Position numbers and translations under genes: made by a program
Source: JBBRUG01 sp038247995
Lineage (GTDB): Bacteria; Chloroflexota; Chloroflexia; Chloroflexales; Chloroflexaceae
NCBI GenBank assembly: GCA_038247995.1
Contig: JBBRUG010000125.1
Span: 1 to 15,419, forward strand
DNA: 15,419 nucleotides
Reading direction: 5' to 3'
Notes under the pieces: model-generated
Seen by the model: only the letters and a program-made list of their open reading frames with translations
Told to the model about the DNA's origin: nothing
Database searches by the model: none
Shown here: positions 1 through 7,025 of the stretch, one piece after another
How the letters are laid out: every line of letters starts with the position of its first letter
Position numbering within the stretch: position 1 is the first letter of the stretch

Positions 1-40
1 AGATCAACACCGCAGTTCTTAGCCGCCTACTCGCCCCATC

Positions 41-170
41 GGGCAGTCGGGCAGTCGGGCAGTCGGGCAGTCGGGCAGTCGGGCAGTCGGGCAGTCGGGC
101 AGTCTGACAGTCGGGCAGTCGGGCAGTCGGGGCAGTCGGGCAGTCGGGGCAGTCGGGCAGTCTGACAGTC
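41..170. repeat. Octamer tandem array (GGGCAGTC, 16 units)
   Basis: Sixteen head-to-tail units of GGGCAGTC fill this stretch. Two units (105-112 and 163-170) are the variant TGACAGTC, and two units (129-137 and 146-154) have one extra G. The order is eight standard units plus a variant, then six standard units plus a variant, so there is a higher-order pattern. The units have no spacers, so this is not a CRISPR array. The reverse complement of the variant unit recurs at 2123-2150, just after the vWA gene. Function is unknown. An array like this is prone to copy-number change by slippage. Confidence 0.95.
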
Positions 171-228
171 GCTTTACCGCTCATGCCACTGGTACCAGGG
201 TACTGTATGTGTCCGTAAATTGGTGGAT

Positions 229-251
229 TATAGTAGAAATACAACCTACTA
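229..251 (+). promoter_or_regulatory. Possible promoter and small inverted repeat ahead of the vWA gene
   Basis: TATAGT at 229-234 is a good -10 hexamer about 55 bases before the GTG at 288, but I see no convincing -35 box. TAGTAG (231-236) and CTACTA (246-251) form a 6-bp inverted repeat with a 9-base spacer that overlaps the -10, which could be a binding site. Both observations are weak. Confidence 0.25.
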
Positions 252-287
252 CACCAGTGTACGCCGATCCGTATATTTACATTCCCA

Positions 288-1979
288 GTGGCGTTGCTTG
301 TTCTGGCCGGCGTACAGGCGCAGCCGCTGCTGATGCCACAGTTGTACCTACCGTTGGCCAGCGTGCCGGGGCCAACCTGGACGCCTGAGCCGCCTGCATC
401 GGCGACGGCCAGCATTCCCCCTACCAGCACGGCGACGGCCAGCGCAACGACTACCAGTACGGCGACGGCCAGCATTCCCCCTACCAGCACGGCGACGACC
501 GGCGCAACGACTACCAGTACGGCGACGGCCAGCGCAACGACTACCAGTACGGCCACGGCCAGTGCAACGCCGACAGTTAGCCCCACCAACGCGCCGGCTA
601 CGGCGAGGGTAAGCGGTAGTGTCCGGCTCCGTCCGGTTGCGGTCGCGTATGAGCACACTGCACCAAAGCCGCAGCGCTATGTGATCATCCTCGATGTGAG
701 CGGTTCGCAAAATATGAATTTGCTTGGGCAGGGTTGGCGGAAGGGTAGAGTGACGCAATGCGCTCCTGGATCTCCCGATGCGCCACCCAGCCAGGATTGC
801 GGCCAGCCTTTCCATGCATGGCCGGCGGTTGAAGAGCGGCGGATCTATGTGCAGAAGCAGGCGGCGCTCCGCTTGATCGGCGGGTTGAATATGCCGGGGA
901 ACGCCGGATACGATGCGGAACGTCCGCTGGATCAGGTGTTAATTCTGGCCTATACCCACCAATTGATTAGATCTGGGCCATTGGATTTTAGTGATGCGCT
1001 CGCAAGTGATCCGTTCGTGTTGACCGAGGCGGTGCTCCAGGCCGGCAGGGCTCAGGCAGACCCATATCTTGCTGAGGGAAGTACCAATTGGGCACTTGGC
1101 TTGTATGCGGCGACGCAACTCATTGACGCTGTTGCGCCGACGGTTGAATTTGGCGGGACGCGCTATAGCTATGACGAGCGGGTAATCTTCGTCACCGATG
1201 GACCATCGAAGCTCTTCTTCAGGCCCACCAGTCCGACGATCAGCGCCGGTCAGAGCAGTATGAACACGTATCCGGCGGGTAGTTACTGCCGGAGCCTGGG
1301 AGCTGCGGTGGTTGAAAACGCCGCCTGCCAGACGACGGAAGTGGGCGGGACGTATAACGGAATGGATCGCCCGATCACGCAGGCAGTCCGGATCAGCCGT
1401 GAGCTGCTCCAGGCGTTGCCGGAGCGTTCGGTGCGCGTCTTTACTGTGGGCATGGGGTATTTCGACGCTTTGGGCCTCGCCGACGGCGTGGCGAGTATGC
1501 CGGCGCACGCGTTCTTCGCTCAGGAGTTGGTGCGCGATGCGAACGGTGTTACGAATATCGATCAGATCTTCGACGCCATTGCAGCGCAGACGAGCACCGT
1601 TACCTGTCAGCCAAGCAGCGCAACCGAGTGGGTGGAGCAGGTAGCTGAAGCGAACCTGCCGGTCGATGCTGGACTACCGCCGGGAACGCTTGGCACGATC
1701 CTTCTCACAAGCCAGAGCAGCGATGCACAGTACGAAGCGCCAATTCTGCGCGACCCCACAACAGGTACGCTGAGTTTCCAGTTCAGTGAGGTGCCGCAGG
1801 GCATATACACGCTCACTGCCGTCGGCTTTTATCGTGGCGACGACGGCGTGACCCGGCAGTATGCTGAGTTGCTGGCGAACGAGCAGGTTGTGAACCAGCT
1901 TACAGTCTCCATTACCGGCCCTGAAGTTGATCTCGGCATGCTTTCGTTCGTGTTTACCGAAGACGTGTGTGCGGTCTGA
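288..1979 (+). CDS. Secreted von Willebrand factor type A (vWA) domain protein
   Basis: Probably exported. The N-terminus is hydrophobic (MALLVLAGVQAQ) and is followed by LYLPLASV at 19-26, a YLPL-type motif common in Chloroflexota surface proteins. Residues 38-97 are six 10-residue Ala/Thr/Ser/Pro repeats, a flexible stalk. The vWA domain runs from about 130 to 435. Its metal-ion-dependent adhesion site is complete: D136-V-S138-G-S140, T266 in GSTN, and D304 in VTDG. This suggests metal-dependent binding of a protein or surface ligand, but the ligand is unknown. Residues 440-563 look like a beta-rich tail without a membrane anchor or sortase motif. The start is doubtful. GTG at 288 is the first usual start after the in-frame stop at 234-236, yet it has no Shine-Dalgarno sequence and the resulting signal peptide lacks a positive n-region. 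The upstream in-frame codons would supply an Arg (IRIFTFPVALL) but contain no ATG, GTG or TTG. The domain call is firm; the exact start is not. Confidence 0.85.
   Translation: MALLVLAGVQAQPLLMPQLYLPLASVPGPTWTPEPPASATASIPPTSTATASATTTSTATASIPPTSTATTGATTTSTATASATTTSTATASATPTVSPTNAPATARVSGSVRLRPVAVAYEHTAPKPQRYVIILDVSGSQNMNLLGQGWRKGRVTQCAPGSPDAPPSQDCGQPFHAWPAVEERRIYVQKQAALRLIGGLNMPGNAGYDAERPLDQVLILAYTHQLIRSGPLDFSDALASDPFVLTEAVLQAGRAQADPYLAEGSTNWALGLYAATQLIDAVAPTVEFGGTRYSYDERVIFVTDGPSKLFFRPTSPTISAGQSSMNTYPAGSYCRSLGAAVVENAACQTTEVGGTYNGMDRPITQAVRISRELLQALPERSVRVFTVGMGYFDALGLADGVASMPAHAFFAQELVRDANGVTNIDQIFDAIAAQTSTVTCQPSSATEWVEQVAEANLPVDAGLPPGTLGTILLTSQSSDAQYEAPILRDPTTGTLSFQFSEVPQGIYTLTAVGFYRGDDGVTRQYAELLANEQVVNQLTVSITGPEVDLGMLSFVFTEDVCAV
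401..580 (+). repeat. Six 30-bp repeats encoding the Ala/Thr-rich stalk
   Basis: Six 30-bp units in register (401, 431, 461, 491, 521, 551) each encode ten residues of the type ATASxxxTST. Two versions appear among them: ATASIPPTST (units 1 and 3) and ATASATTTST (units 2 and 5), with unit 4 (ATTGATTTST) and unit 6 more diverged. The unit length is a multiple of three, so gain or loss of units would change linker length without breaking the frame. Confidence 0.93.
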
Positions 1980-2122
1980 CAAGCTCAAAAGCGGCGGTAG
2001 TGCAATAGGACAACACTTTTTACGCCTTGCTGCCAATTCGGCTGAGCGTGGTGTACAATACAGGGTATTCTTTCCATATGCGCGATCAGGTCATCGCTGC
2101 TACTTTGAATAGGCGCTCAGAG

Positions 2123-2150
2123 CTGTCAGACTGTCAGACTGTCAGACTGA
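2123..2150. repeat. Octamer repeat, opposite orientation to the 41-170 array
   Basis: CTGTCAGA occurs three times in tandem (2123-2130, 2131-2138, 2139-2146) and is followed by CTGA. It is the reverse complement of TCTGACAG, the variant unit of the array at 41-170. The copies end 6 bases before the ATG of the WYL regulator and occupy the place where a ribosome binding site would be expected. Confidence 0.9.
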
Positions 2151-2156
2151 ATCCAT

Positions 2157-3179
2157 ATGACCACACTCGGCGGCGGCACCAAACGTAGTTCCTGGCTGAC
2201 GTTCCGGCGGCGCTTGCTGCTGGTGCGGGCGTTGCTGCGCGGCCCGGCGACGAGCGCCGAGCTGATCGCAGCGATCAATGCGGAACTCGGCGAGCAGGGC
2301 TACCCTGAGGCGGCCGCCGCAGCGCTCAAGCACGACTTCGACGCGCTCAAGGGTGAGTATGGCTGTCAGATTACCTACGACCGGGTGGGGCGGCAGTATC
2401 ACCTAATCGATCTCGGCGAACTGGCCCTGCTTGATCTGCCCGATGCCGCAATGGAAGCGCTGGCTTTTCTGGAGGCGAGTTTCCCTGCCGGCGGCGATCT
2501 TCCCGAGCATGCCCATCTGCGGGAACTGCTCGACCGGATTGTATTGCTCTTGCCGCCGGCGCGCCAAGTTCAGCATGGCAAGCGGCGGAGTGCGATGCGC
2601 CTGGGCGTCGGTGTGGGCGGCGGGCGGATCGACCCAGAAGTGCTCGCACGCGTCAAGCAGGCGATTACGGCCCGGCGCGAGTTGCGCTTCGGCTACCTGG
2701 GCAATGCCGACGACGCAACGCCGCGCATGCATCGGGTTGCCCCCTATGGAATCACTTTTCGGCCGGAAGGCCATGGCTACCTCGACGCGACGCTGCTTGA
2801 CGTAACGCCGGTAGGCGGCGAAACGCAGCACGCCGCGATCGACTACCGGCTCGACCGGATTGTGGCCGGTAGTGTTGAGGTGCTGCCGACCATGTTGCCG
2901 CCATTGCGCCCCACTCCGCGCCCTTATGCGCTGCATTACACGCTCGCGCCGCCGGTGGCGCGCCGGCGTGATGTGGCGGCCTACTTCCCCGAAACCCAGA
3001 TCACCTACCACGCCGACGGCAGCGCCACAGTCACCGCCACGATCACCAATCTCTGGCAGGCGCGCCAGATCCTGTTGCGCTACGGCGATGCCTGTACGGT
3101 AGACGCCCCGCCCGAACTGGTGGCGCTCTTGCGGCGCACGGCTGAGGGCTTGATGCGGCTCTATGGTGAGGCGGGCTGA
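2157..3179 (+). CDS. WYL-domain DNA-binding transcriptional regulator
   Basis: A cytoplasmic regulator of the HTH-WYL-WCX type. Residues 17-66 form a DeoR-like winged helix-turn-helix (LVRALLRGPATSAELIAAIN, then a basic KHDFDALK segment). Residues 160-245 are the WYL ligand-sensing domain: RRELRFGYLG, HRVAPYGI, GYLDATLLDV and YRLDRI match the family, with GYL standing for the eponymous WYL. Residues 258-338 match the C-terminal WCX region. Length (340 residues) is typical. WYL proteins sense small ligands, including nucleotides, and many control defence or DNA-repair genes. No such gene lies nearby, so the target is unknown. An in-frame TGA lies at 2148-2150, so ATG 2157 is the earliest possible start, although no Shine-Dalgarno precedes it. 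TACAAT at 2054-2059 is a possible -10. The gene is convergent with the dioxygenase gene downstream. Confidence 0.9.
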   Translation: MTTLGGGTKRSSWLTFRRRLLLVRALLRGPATSAELIAAINAELGEQGYPEAAAAALKHDFDALKGEYGCQITYDRVGRQYHLIDLGELALLDLPDAAMEALAFLEASFPAGGDLPEHAHLRELLDRIVLLLPPARQVQHGKRRSAMRLGVGVGGGRIDPEVLARVKQAITARRELRFGYLGNADDATPRMHRVAPYGITFRPEGHGYLDATLLDVTPVGGETQHAAIDYRLDRIVAGSVEVLPTMLPPLRPTPRPYALHYTLAPPVARRRDVAAYFPETQITYHADGSATVTATITNLWQARQILLRYGDACTVDAPPELVALLRRTAEGLMRLYGEAG

Positions 3180-3182
3180 GTC

Positions 3183-3209
3183 CGCAGATGACGCAGATTG
3201 CGCAGATGC
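3183..3209. repeat. 9-bp tandem repeat (CGCAGATGA-like, 3 units)
   Basis: CGCAGATGA (3183-3191), CGCAGATTG (3192-3200) and CGCAGATGC (3201-3209) lie head to tail 3 bases after the WYL stop codon. They differ only in the last two bases. They begin a 180-bp stretch made almost entirely of short repeats. Confidence 0.85.
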
Positions 3210-3262
3210 CCACGCCGCAAGCCCGACGGCTCCTCCCCTGGGCGCAGCGCTCGGTGATTGTA

Positions 3263-3305
3263 CGTATTGCGTATTGCGCACGACGATGCCTGGATACGCA
3301 ATACG
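3263..3305. terminator. Hairpin between convergent genes, possible bidirectional terminator
   Basis: CGTATTGCGTAT (3263-3274) and ATACGCAATACG (3294-3305) form a perfect 12-bp stem around a 19-base loop. The left arm is itself an iterated CGTATTG motif. It lies midway between the ends of two convergent genes, the usual place for a shared terminator. There is no T-tract on either side, so a dispersed intergenic repeat is equally possible. Confidence 0.5.
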
Positions 3306-3321
3306 CCCAATCCTGGCTAAA

Positions 3322-3360
3322 CCTCAGCCCTCCGCCTTCAGCCCTCAGCCTTCAGCCCGC
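3322..3360. repeat. 14-bp degenerate tandem repeat overlapping a stop codon
   Basis: CCTCAGCCCTCCG (3322-3334), CCTTCAGCCCTCAG (3335-3348) and CCTTCAGCCCGC (3349-3360) are close copies. The minus-strand stop codon of the dioxygenase gene (3345-3347) and its last few codons lie inside the repeat. Confidence 0.75.
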
Positions 3361-4301
3361 TTCGCATCGCCCGCGCTGCAATAGCTACCCGACATGTGGA
3401 CAGTGTGGGCTACTTTCAACTCAGCTTCGGCGTCGTTGCTGCGTAGCGGGCGGTAGGCGGGGTCGATCTTCCAGGTGAAGCCGGATCCTGTCGGATTCTG
3501 CTGCGCGTAGGCATGCAGGCCCAGCGGGATCAGGCGCAGACGCCGGTCGATCCATTGCGCATCCCACGGCCCATCCTCAAGAATCTCCTCGACGGATCGG
3601 AACTCATAATACATCGTTCGGCGTAGCCCCTTGCCCGCAATGCGCGGCGAGCCATGCACGACCATCACATTGTGCAAGAGCACATCGCCGGGCTCCATTG
3701 TCACCTCGATCGCATCAGGGTGCTCCCAGCCATATGCATCGGTGAGCGCACAGATATCCTGGCGCGTCGTATGGCTGCCGGGAATGACCCGCAACGCGCC
3801 GGCGCCCTGGTGCGATGGATCAAGGTAGAGGTCGAAATTAAAGATCCGATGCTTACGGGTGGGATGCACGGCATCCTGATGCCAGGGGATCTGCTCACCG
3901 TCGCCGGCCTGCTTAAACACCAGCGACTCGTACGTCGGCACGAAGTTCGGCCCGCAGAGGCTTTCGGCAACGGCAAGCACTTGCGGCGCGCCGAGCAGTT
4001 CAAGCGAGGCGACCTGGCCTTTGTTATGCAGGTAGTTTACGCGGAACAAGGCCGGGCCGGTGGGGCGTGCGGCGAAGTTGTAGTCATCGCCGGCCGCTGT
4101 CGGGTGGACGTGTGAACCGTCGGCAATCCACGCGGTACTGGCGGCCTGGAGGCGCTGGAGCAGTTCGGTCGGGATCCAGTTACGCAGGACAAGATAACCA
4201 TTGGCATCGTAGAAAGCGAGCTGTTCCGCAGTAAGGTGATCGGCGCTGCGCGGTGCATCGGTGGGCATACCGAGCATTGGTGGTTCGACCAGGTGCGTCA
4301 T
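3345..4301 (-). CDS. Phytanoyl-CoA dioxygenase (PhyH) family Fe(II)/2-oxoglutarate oxygenase
   Basis: A soluble non-heme iron oxygenase that would couple 2-oxoglutarate decarboxylation to hydroxylation of an unknown substrate. The iron-binding triad is visible: H141 and D143 in PWHQDAVH, and H216 in VVHGSPR. R228 in GLRRTMYYEF, 12 residues after the distal His, fits the 2-oxoglutarate-binding Arg. NFDLYLDPSHQGAGALRVIP and EPGDVLLHNVMVVHGS are typical of PhyH proteins. The length of 318 residues is usual. The start is well supported: AGGAG (4308-4312) lies 6 bases before the ATG. Bacterial members act on diverse small molecules (halogenation, ectoine hydroxylation, secondary metabolism), and no neighbour narrows this down. 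The C-terminal few residues are read from a short tandem repeat, so the native end may have been altered. Family confidence is high; substrate is unknown. Confidence 0.9.
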   Translation of the reverse strand: MTHLVEPPMLGMPTDAPRSADHLTAEQLAFYDANGYLVLRNWIPTELLQRLQAASTAWIADGSHVHPTAAGDDYNFAARPTGPALFRVNYLHNKGQVASLELLGAPQVLAVAESLCGPNFVPTYESLVFKQAGDGEQIPWHQDAVHPTRKHRIFNFDLYLDPSHQGAGALRVIPGSHTTRQDICALTDAYGWEHPDAIEVTMEPGDVLLHNVMVVHGSPRIAGKGLRRTMYYEFRSVEEILEDGPWDAQWIDRRLRLIPLGLHAYAQQNPTGSGFTWKIDPAYRPLRSNDAEAELKVAHTVHMSGSYCSAGDAKRAEG

Positions 4302-4337
4302 TGCAAGCTCCTGTTAGCAAAGCGGAAGCGTGGTAGG

Positions 4338-4346
4338 ATCGTAGCA
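4338..4346 (-). promoter_or_regulatory. Possible extended -10 for the dioxygenase gene
   Basis: On the minus strand this reads TGC-TACGAT, an extended -10 arrangement about 37 bases upstream of the dioxygenase ATG and ahead of its AGGAG ribosome binding site. No -35 match was found. The overlapping minus-strand TATGCT (4343-4348) is an alternative. Confidence 0.25.
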
Positions 4347-4349
4347 TAG

Positions 4350-4371
4350 AATTCAGGATTCAGGATTCCGG
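4350..4371. repeat. 7-bp tandem repeat (ATTCAGG)
   Basis: ATTCAGG, ATTCAGG and ATTCCGG follow each other directly in the space between the divergent dioxygenase and lipoprotein genes. No function can be assigned. Confidence 0.55.
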
Positions 4372-4437
4372 GGGGTGGGTGCGGGGCGTGACCTGCCCGT
4401 GCAATGCGGGGCGGGGCCCCGAACGACCACGTTGGGT

Positions 4438-4486
4438 CGCCCGTACGGGCGGGGCGCAATGGAGGGGCGGACCCGTGTTTCCGCCC
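4438..4486. repeat. Two palindromes in the leader of the M23 lipoprotein gene
   Basis: CGCCCGTACGGGCG (4438-4451) is a perfect 14-bp palindrome. GGGCGGA (4465-4471) pairs perfectly with TCCGCCC (4480-4486) around an 8-base loop. The second hairpin ends 10 bases before the ATG at 4497, in the region where ribosomes bind. This looks like a REP-type dispersed repeat, but a role in folding the leader cannot be excluded. Confidence 0.6.
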
Positions 4487-4496
4487 ATTGAACGGT

Positions 4497-5648
4497 ATGA
4501 ATATGCGCATCATTTTAACACTAGGGATGATCTGGTTATTGGCGGCACTATTGGCCGGGTGTAGCGGTGTGCCGGCCGGCCAGGCCCCAACCGAGGCGCC
4601 GGCGCCGACCCTCCCAGCAACCGCGATCCCAATGGCTATCGTGACGGCCGTGCCTAGCGCTACAGCCATGCCTTTGCCTACGGCGACGCCGTTGCCTAGC
4701 GCTACAGCCGTGCCTTCGCCTACGACAACCCCGCCATCAACGACACCTACGGCGACGCCTGCCCCTGCCCAACAACGCTTTGGCTACCCGATTGGTTGGC
4801 CGGATCGCCAGCCGGCCGACGGTTTTTTCATTCGGCACGGGTATGCTGTCGAGAATACCTGGTTCAACCCGAATTACTGGCACGCCGGTGAGGATTGGTA
4901 TGCCGAAACAGGTGATACAGCGGGCGCTGAAGTATATGCCGTGGCGGCGGGCGAAGTGATGTATGTGGGGTCGAACTACCCTGGGCGCGTGGTGATTGTG
5001 CGCCACGCGGACGACCTCTTCTCGATGTATGGCCATCTCGATCCGGCAGTTGATGTCGCCGTGAGCGATAGAGTAGAACTCGGTGAGCGACTGGGTGTGG
5101 TGCTGCGCCGGGGCGACACGGTGCCGAACCATTTGCACTTTGAACTGCGCACGTTTTTTACCACGCCTGAGGTGAATGGCGCCCAGCCGCGCTACCCATT
5201 TCGCTGCGGCGTGAATTGTGCGCCCGGCCCAGGCTACTGGCCGATCGGCGCGCCCGATCATCCGAGCGATCAGGGTTGGCGCAACCCGCTGCATGTGATC
5301 GCCGGGCGCATGTTTGCCGCCGATGCTGCCGCGCCGCTCGGAACGGTTGTTGTGCCGCAGGAGCCGCCGGTCGCGGAGCTGCCGCTCTGGTCGGCCCCGG
5401 CGAATCGCCCCGACGCACGTCAGGTGGGTGGGCTGGCATTGACGCCGGGGCAACCATTTGCGCTGTTGGAGCTAGCTACCGGCCCGGAAGACGAACGCGG
5501 CACAAGCGCCGAGGCGTATACGCTCTGGTACCGCATTGCCCTGCCCGACGGCGGCGACGCCTGGGTGCAAGGCGCGATCGCCGACGGCTTTGAGCGAGGC
5601 GGCGATGGTCGCCCGGCGACGGTGCGGCTCACCCTACTGGTGCGCTGA
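4497..5648 (+). CDS. M23-family (LytM-like) peptidase lipoprotein
   Basis: A lipid-anchored, probably cell-wall-acting zinc endopeptidase. With the start at 4497 the product has 383 residues. Residues 1-21 are a signal peptide ending in the lipobox LLAGC, with the modified Cys at 22. Residues 23-90 are a Pro/Thr/Ala-rich linker. The peptidase domain (about 95-235) keeps all expected residues: H129 and D133 in HAGEDWY, H180 in YGHL, and H212 and H214 in HLHFEL. The last ~95 residues, including LWYRIALP and AWVQGAI, resemble an SH3-like wall-binding domain. M23 enzymes cut peptide cross-links in peptidoglycan, and intact ligands suggest an active enzyme. An upstream in-frame ATG (4404) would put 31 charged residues before the signal peptide and is rejected. 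A second ATG at 4503 is also possible. No clear Shine-Dalgarno; a hairpin sits just upstream. Confidence 0.88.
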   Translation: MNMRIILTLGMIWLLAALLAGCSGVPAGQAPTEAPAPTLPATAIPMAIVTAVPSATAMPLPTATPLPSATAVPSPTTTPPSTTPTATPAPAQQRFGYPIGWPDRQPADGFFIRHGYAVENTWFNPNYWHAGEDWYAETGDTAGAEVYAVAAGEVMYVGSNYPGRVVIVRHADDLFSMYGHLDPAVDVAVSDRVELGERLGVVLRRGDTVPNHLHFELRTFFTTPEVNGAQPRYPFRCGVNCAPGPGYWPIGAPDHPSDQGWRNPLHVIAGRMFAADAAAPLGTVVVPQEPPVAELPLWSAPANRPDARQVGGLALTPGQPFALLELATGPEDERGTSAEAYTLWYRIALPDGGDAWVQGAIADGFERGGDGRPATVRLTLLVR

Positions 5649-5697
5649 ATGTAAATCTTTCATTTTACCTCTGTGTGCCGAGTTGTTTTTAGCGGCG

Positions 5698-5706
5698 TGT
5701 TATACT
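5698..5706 (+). promoter_or_regulatory. Extended -10 promoter of the propeller gene
   Basis: TGT-TATACT is a full extended -10 (TGn before a near-consensus hexamer) 62 bases upstream of the ATG at 5769. No -35 of note, which is normal for this promoter class. It lies in the AT-richer 120-base gap after the lipoprotein gene, so the two genes are probably transcribed separately. Confidence 0.5.
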
Positions 5707-5768
5707 GGCGCGGAGCTTCACTATGCTCTATAGCATTGTTGTTTCGTCTACCCCAGTGAGCATGCATC

Positions 5769-7025
5769 ATGGCAATCCGTTTACCCCGCCTGCCGCTCCT
5801 CTGCGCCACCGTTTTCGGCTTAATTTTTAGCATTGCTGCCCTGCCCACCCGCGCCCAGACGCCGGAGCCGCTCGATCCCGCCGCCTTCGAATTAAACGAG
5901 ATGGGGCGGATTGAAGGGGGTGTCTCCGCGATTGCCAGTGATGGCGATCTCCTTGCCGTGGTCAGTGGCCGTATGGGCATCTTCTATGATCTTAGCGATG
6001 CTACTCGCCCGCGCACGCTAAGCACGATTATACTTCCCGCCAATAGTGCTGCCGTACAAATCGGTGGCGAGTTTGCCTATGTTACCTGGGGGAATTGTTC
6101 TGAAGCAGGCGCTTGCTCCGGCGGTTTTGATGTGTATGACCTTGCATTGCCCACAGCTCCAACACGAGTCGCGCAGATCCTTACCCCTACTGAGATTTGG
6201 TATCACCTTACCCTGGTTGGCCCAACGGTCTACGCCGGATCGATTACAAATGCAAGCACCTACGTGATCGATGTGCGTATTCCTACTGTTCCGGTTATGC
6301 GAACCACAACGGATATTCTCAGTATACAGTCTGCCACATTTGTTGCGCGCGCCGACTTAGGCGGACAAGAATACAGCTATTTTATTACGCAGAATGGATT
6401 GACTATTTATGACCTTGCGGCTGAGCGGCAGATTAATCAGATTAATTTCCCTGAGACGCATGCATTTATCACCAGCATTGTGGCGGTCGATCTCCCCGAT
6501 GCTCGGCATATGCTCTATCTGAGTGATCGACGTCAGGGTCTGCGCGTGATTGACCTTACCGATCCGACGGCTCCTATCGTGCATCCCACGATCAAATTAT
6601 CGAACCCCCACAGCATTGTAGCTGGTTCGGGCGCTTTATATGTTGCAACAGGGGATTGGCCTGCTACATTTCAACTCTATGTGATTGATCTTGCCAATCC
6701 ACTTGTTCCAACCATTTCCGGACCAATTCCTAATCGTGAACCGAGCTTACTCTTGCATTCCGGCGAGCGCTTAATCAGCGTTGATGCCCATGATGGGATT
6801 ACGTTTTTAGATCTGGCTGAGCCGCTTAATCCTCAGCCGCTTGGCGCGATACCGCTTACGGCCGATAGTGGTTACGCATATACAAATGGATATGTCCTGA
6901 CGTACAACACGTGGCAGGGCTTGCGCGCGCTCGATATAAGCCGACCAACGGCTGCACAGGTGCATCCCTCCGGCCTTGCTGCGACGTATGGTGCGCCGGC
7001 TACGCTTGCCGCTAGCGAGCGGTGA
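5769..7025 (+). CDS. LVIVD-type beta-propeller surface protein, N-terminal part (frameshifted)
   Basis: The first 418 residues of a secreted repeat protein. Residues 1-29 are a classic signal peptide (RLPRLPLLCATVFGLIF, cleavage likely after TRA). The rest consists of repeated blades of about 40-45 residues, each with a pattern like LYVATG..LYVIDLANP. Eight complete blades precede the end, and a ninth begins at GAPATLAAS. The frame then runs into TGA at 7023-7025 in the middle of that blade. The second half of the same blade continues in the next frame and leads to a further five blades and a C-terminal domain (following entry). An AGCG duplication at 7014-7021 accounts for the break. The fragment alone keeps its export signal but lacks the C-terminal domain and motif. 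LVIVD repeats fold as beta-propellers and are usually extracellular; no ligand is known here. GTGAG 8 bases before the ATG is a weak ribosome binding site. Confidence 0.85.
   Translation: MAIRLPRLPLLCATVFGLIFSIAALPTRAQTPEPLDPAAFELNEMGRIEGGVSAIASDGDLLAVVSGRMGIFYDLSDATRPRTLSTIILPANSAAVQIGGEFAYVTWGNCSEAGACSGGFDVYDLALPTAPTRVAQILTPTEIWYHLTLVGPTVYAGSITNASTYVIDVRIPTVPVMRTTTDILSIQSATFVARADLGGQEYSYFITQNGLTIYDLAAERQINQINFPETHAFITSIVAVDLPDARHMLYLSDRRQGLRVIDLTDPTAPIVHPTIKLSNPHSIVAGSGALYVATGDWPATFQLYVIDLANPLVPTISGPIPNREPSLLLHSGERLISVDAHDGITFLDLAEPLNPQPLGAIPLTADSGYAYTNGYVLTYNTWQGLRALDISRPTAAQVHPSGLAATYGAPATLAASER

Noticed and set aside
41..170. CRISPR array
   Set aside because: Units are 8 bp and directly adjacent, with no unique spacers and no cas genes.
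1927..2112. Small ORF after the vWA gene
   Set aside because: It overlaps the vWA end in another frame, shows no motif, and has no ribosome binding site.
2403..3281. Long minus-strand ORF opposite the WYL gene
   Set aside because: It is a shadow of a well-recognised gene in high-GC DNA and has no domain-like pattern.
4404..4496. Upstream start for the M23 lipoprotein
   Set aside because: It would place 31 mostly polar residues before the signal peptide and lipobox, and its codons run through palindromic repeats.
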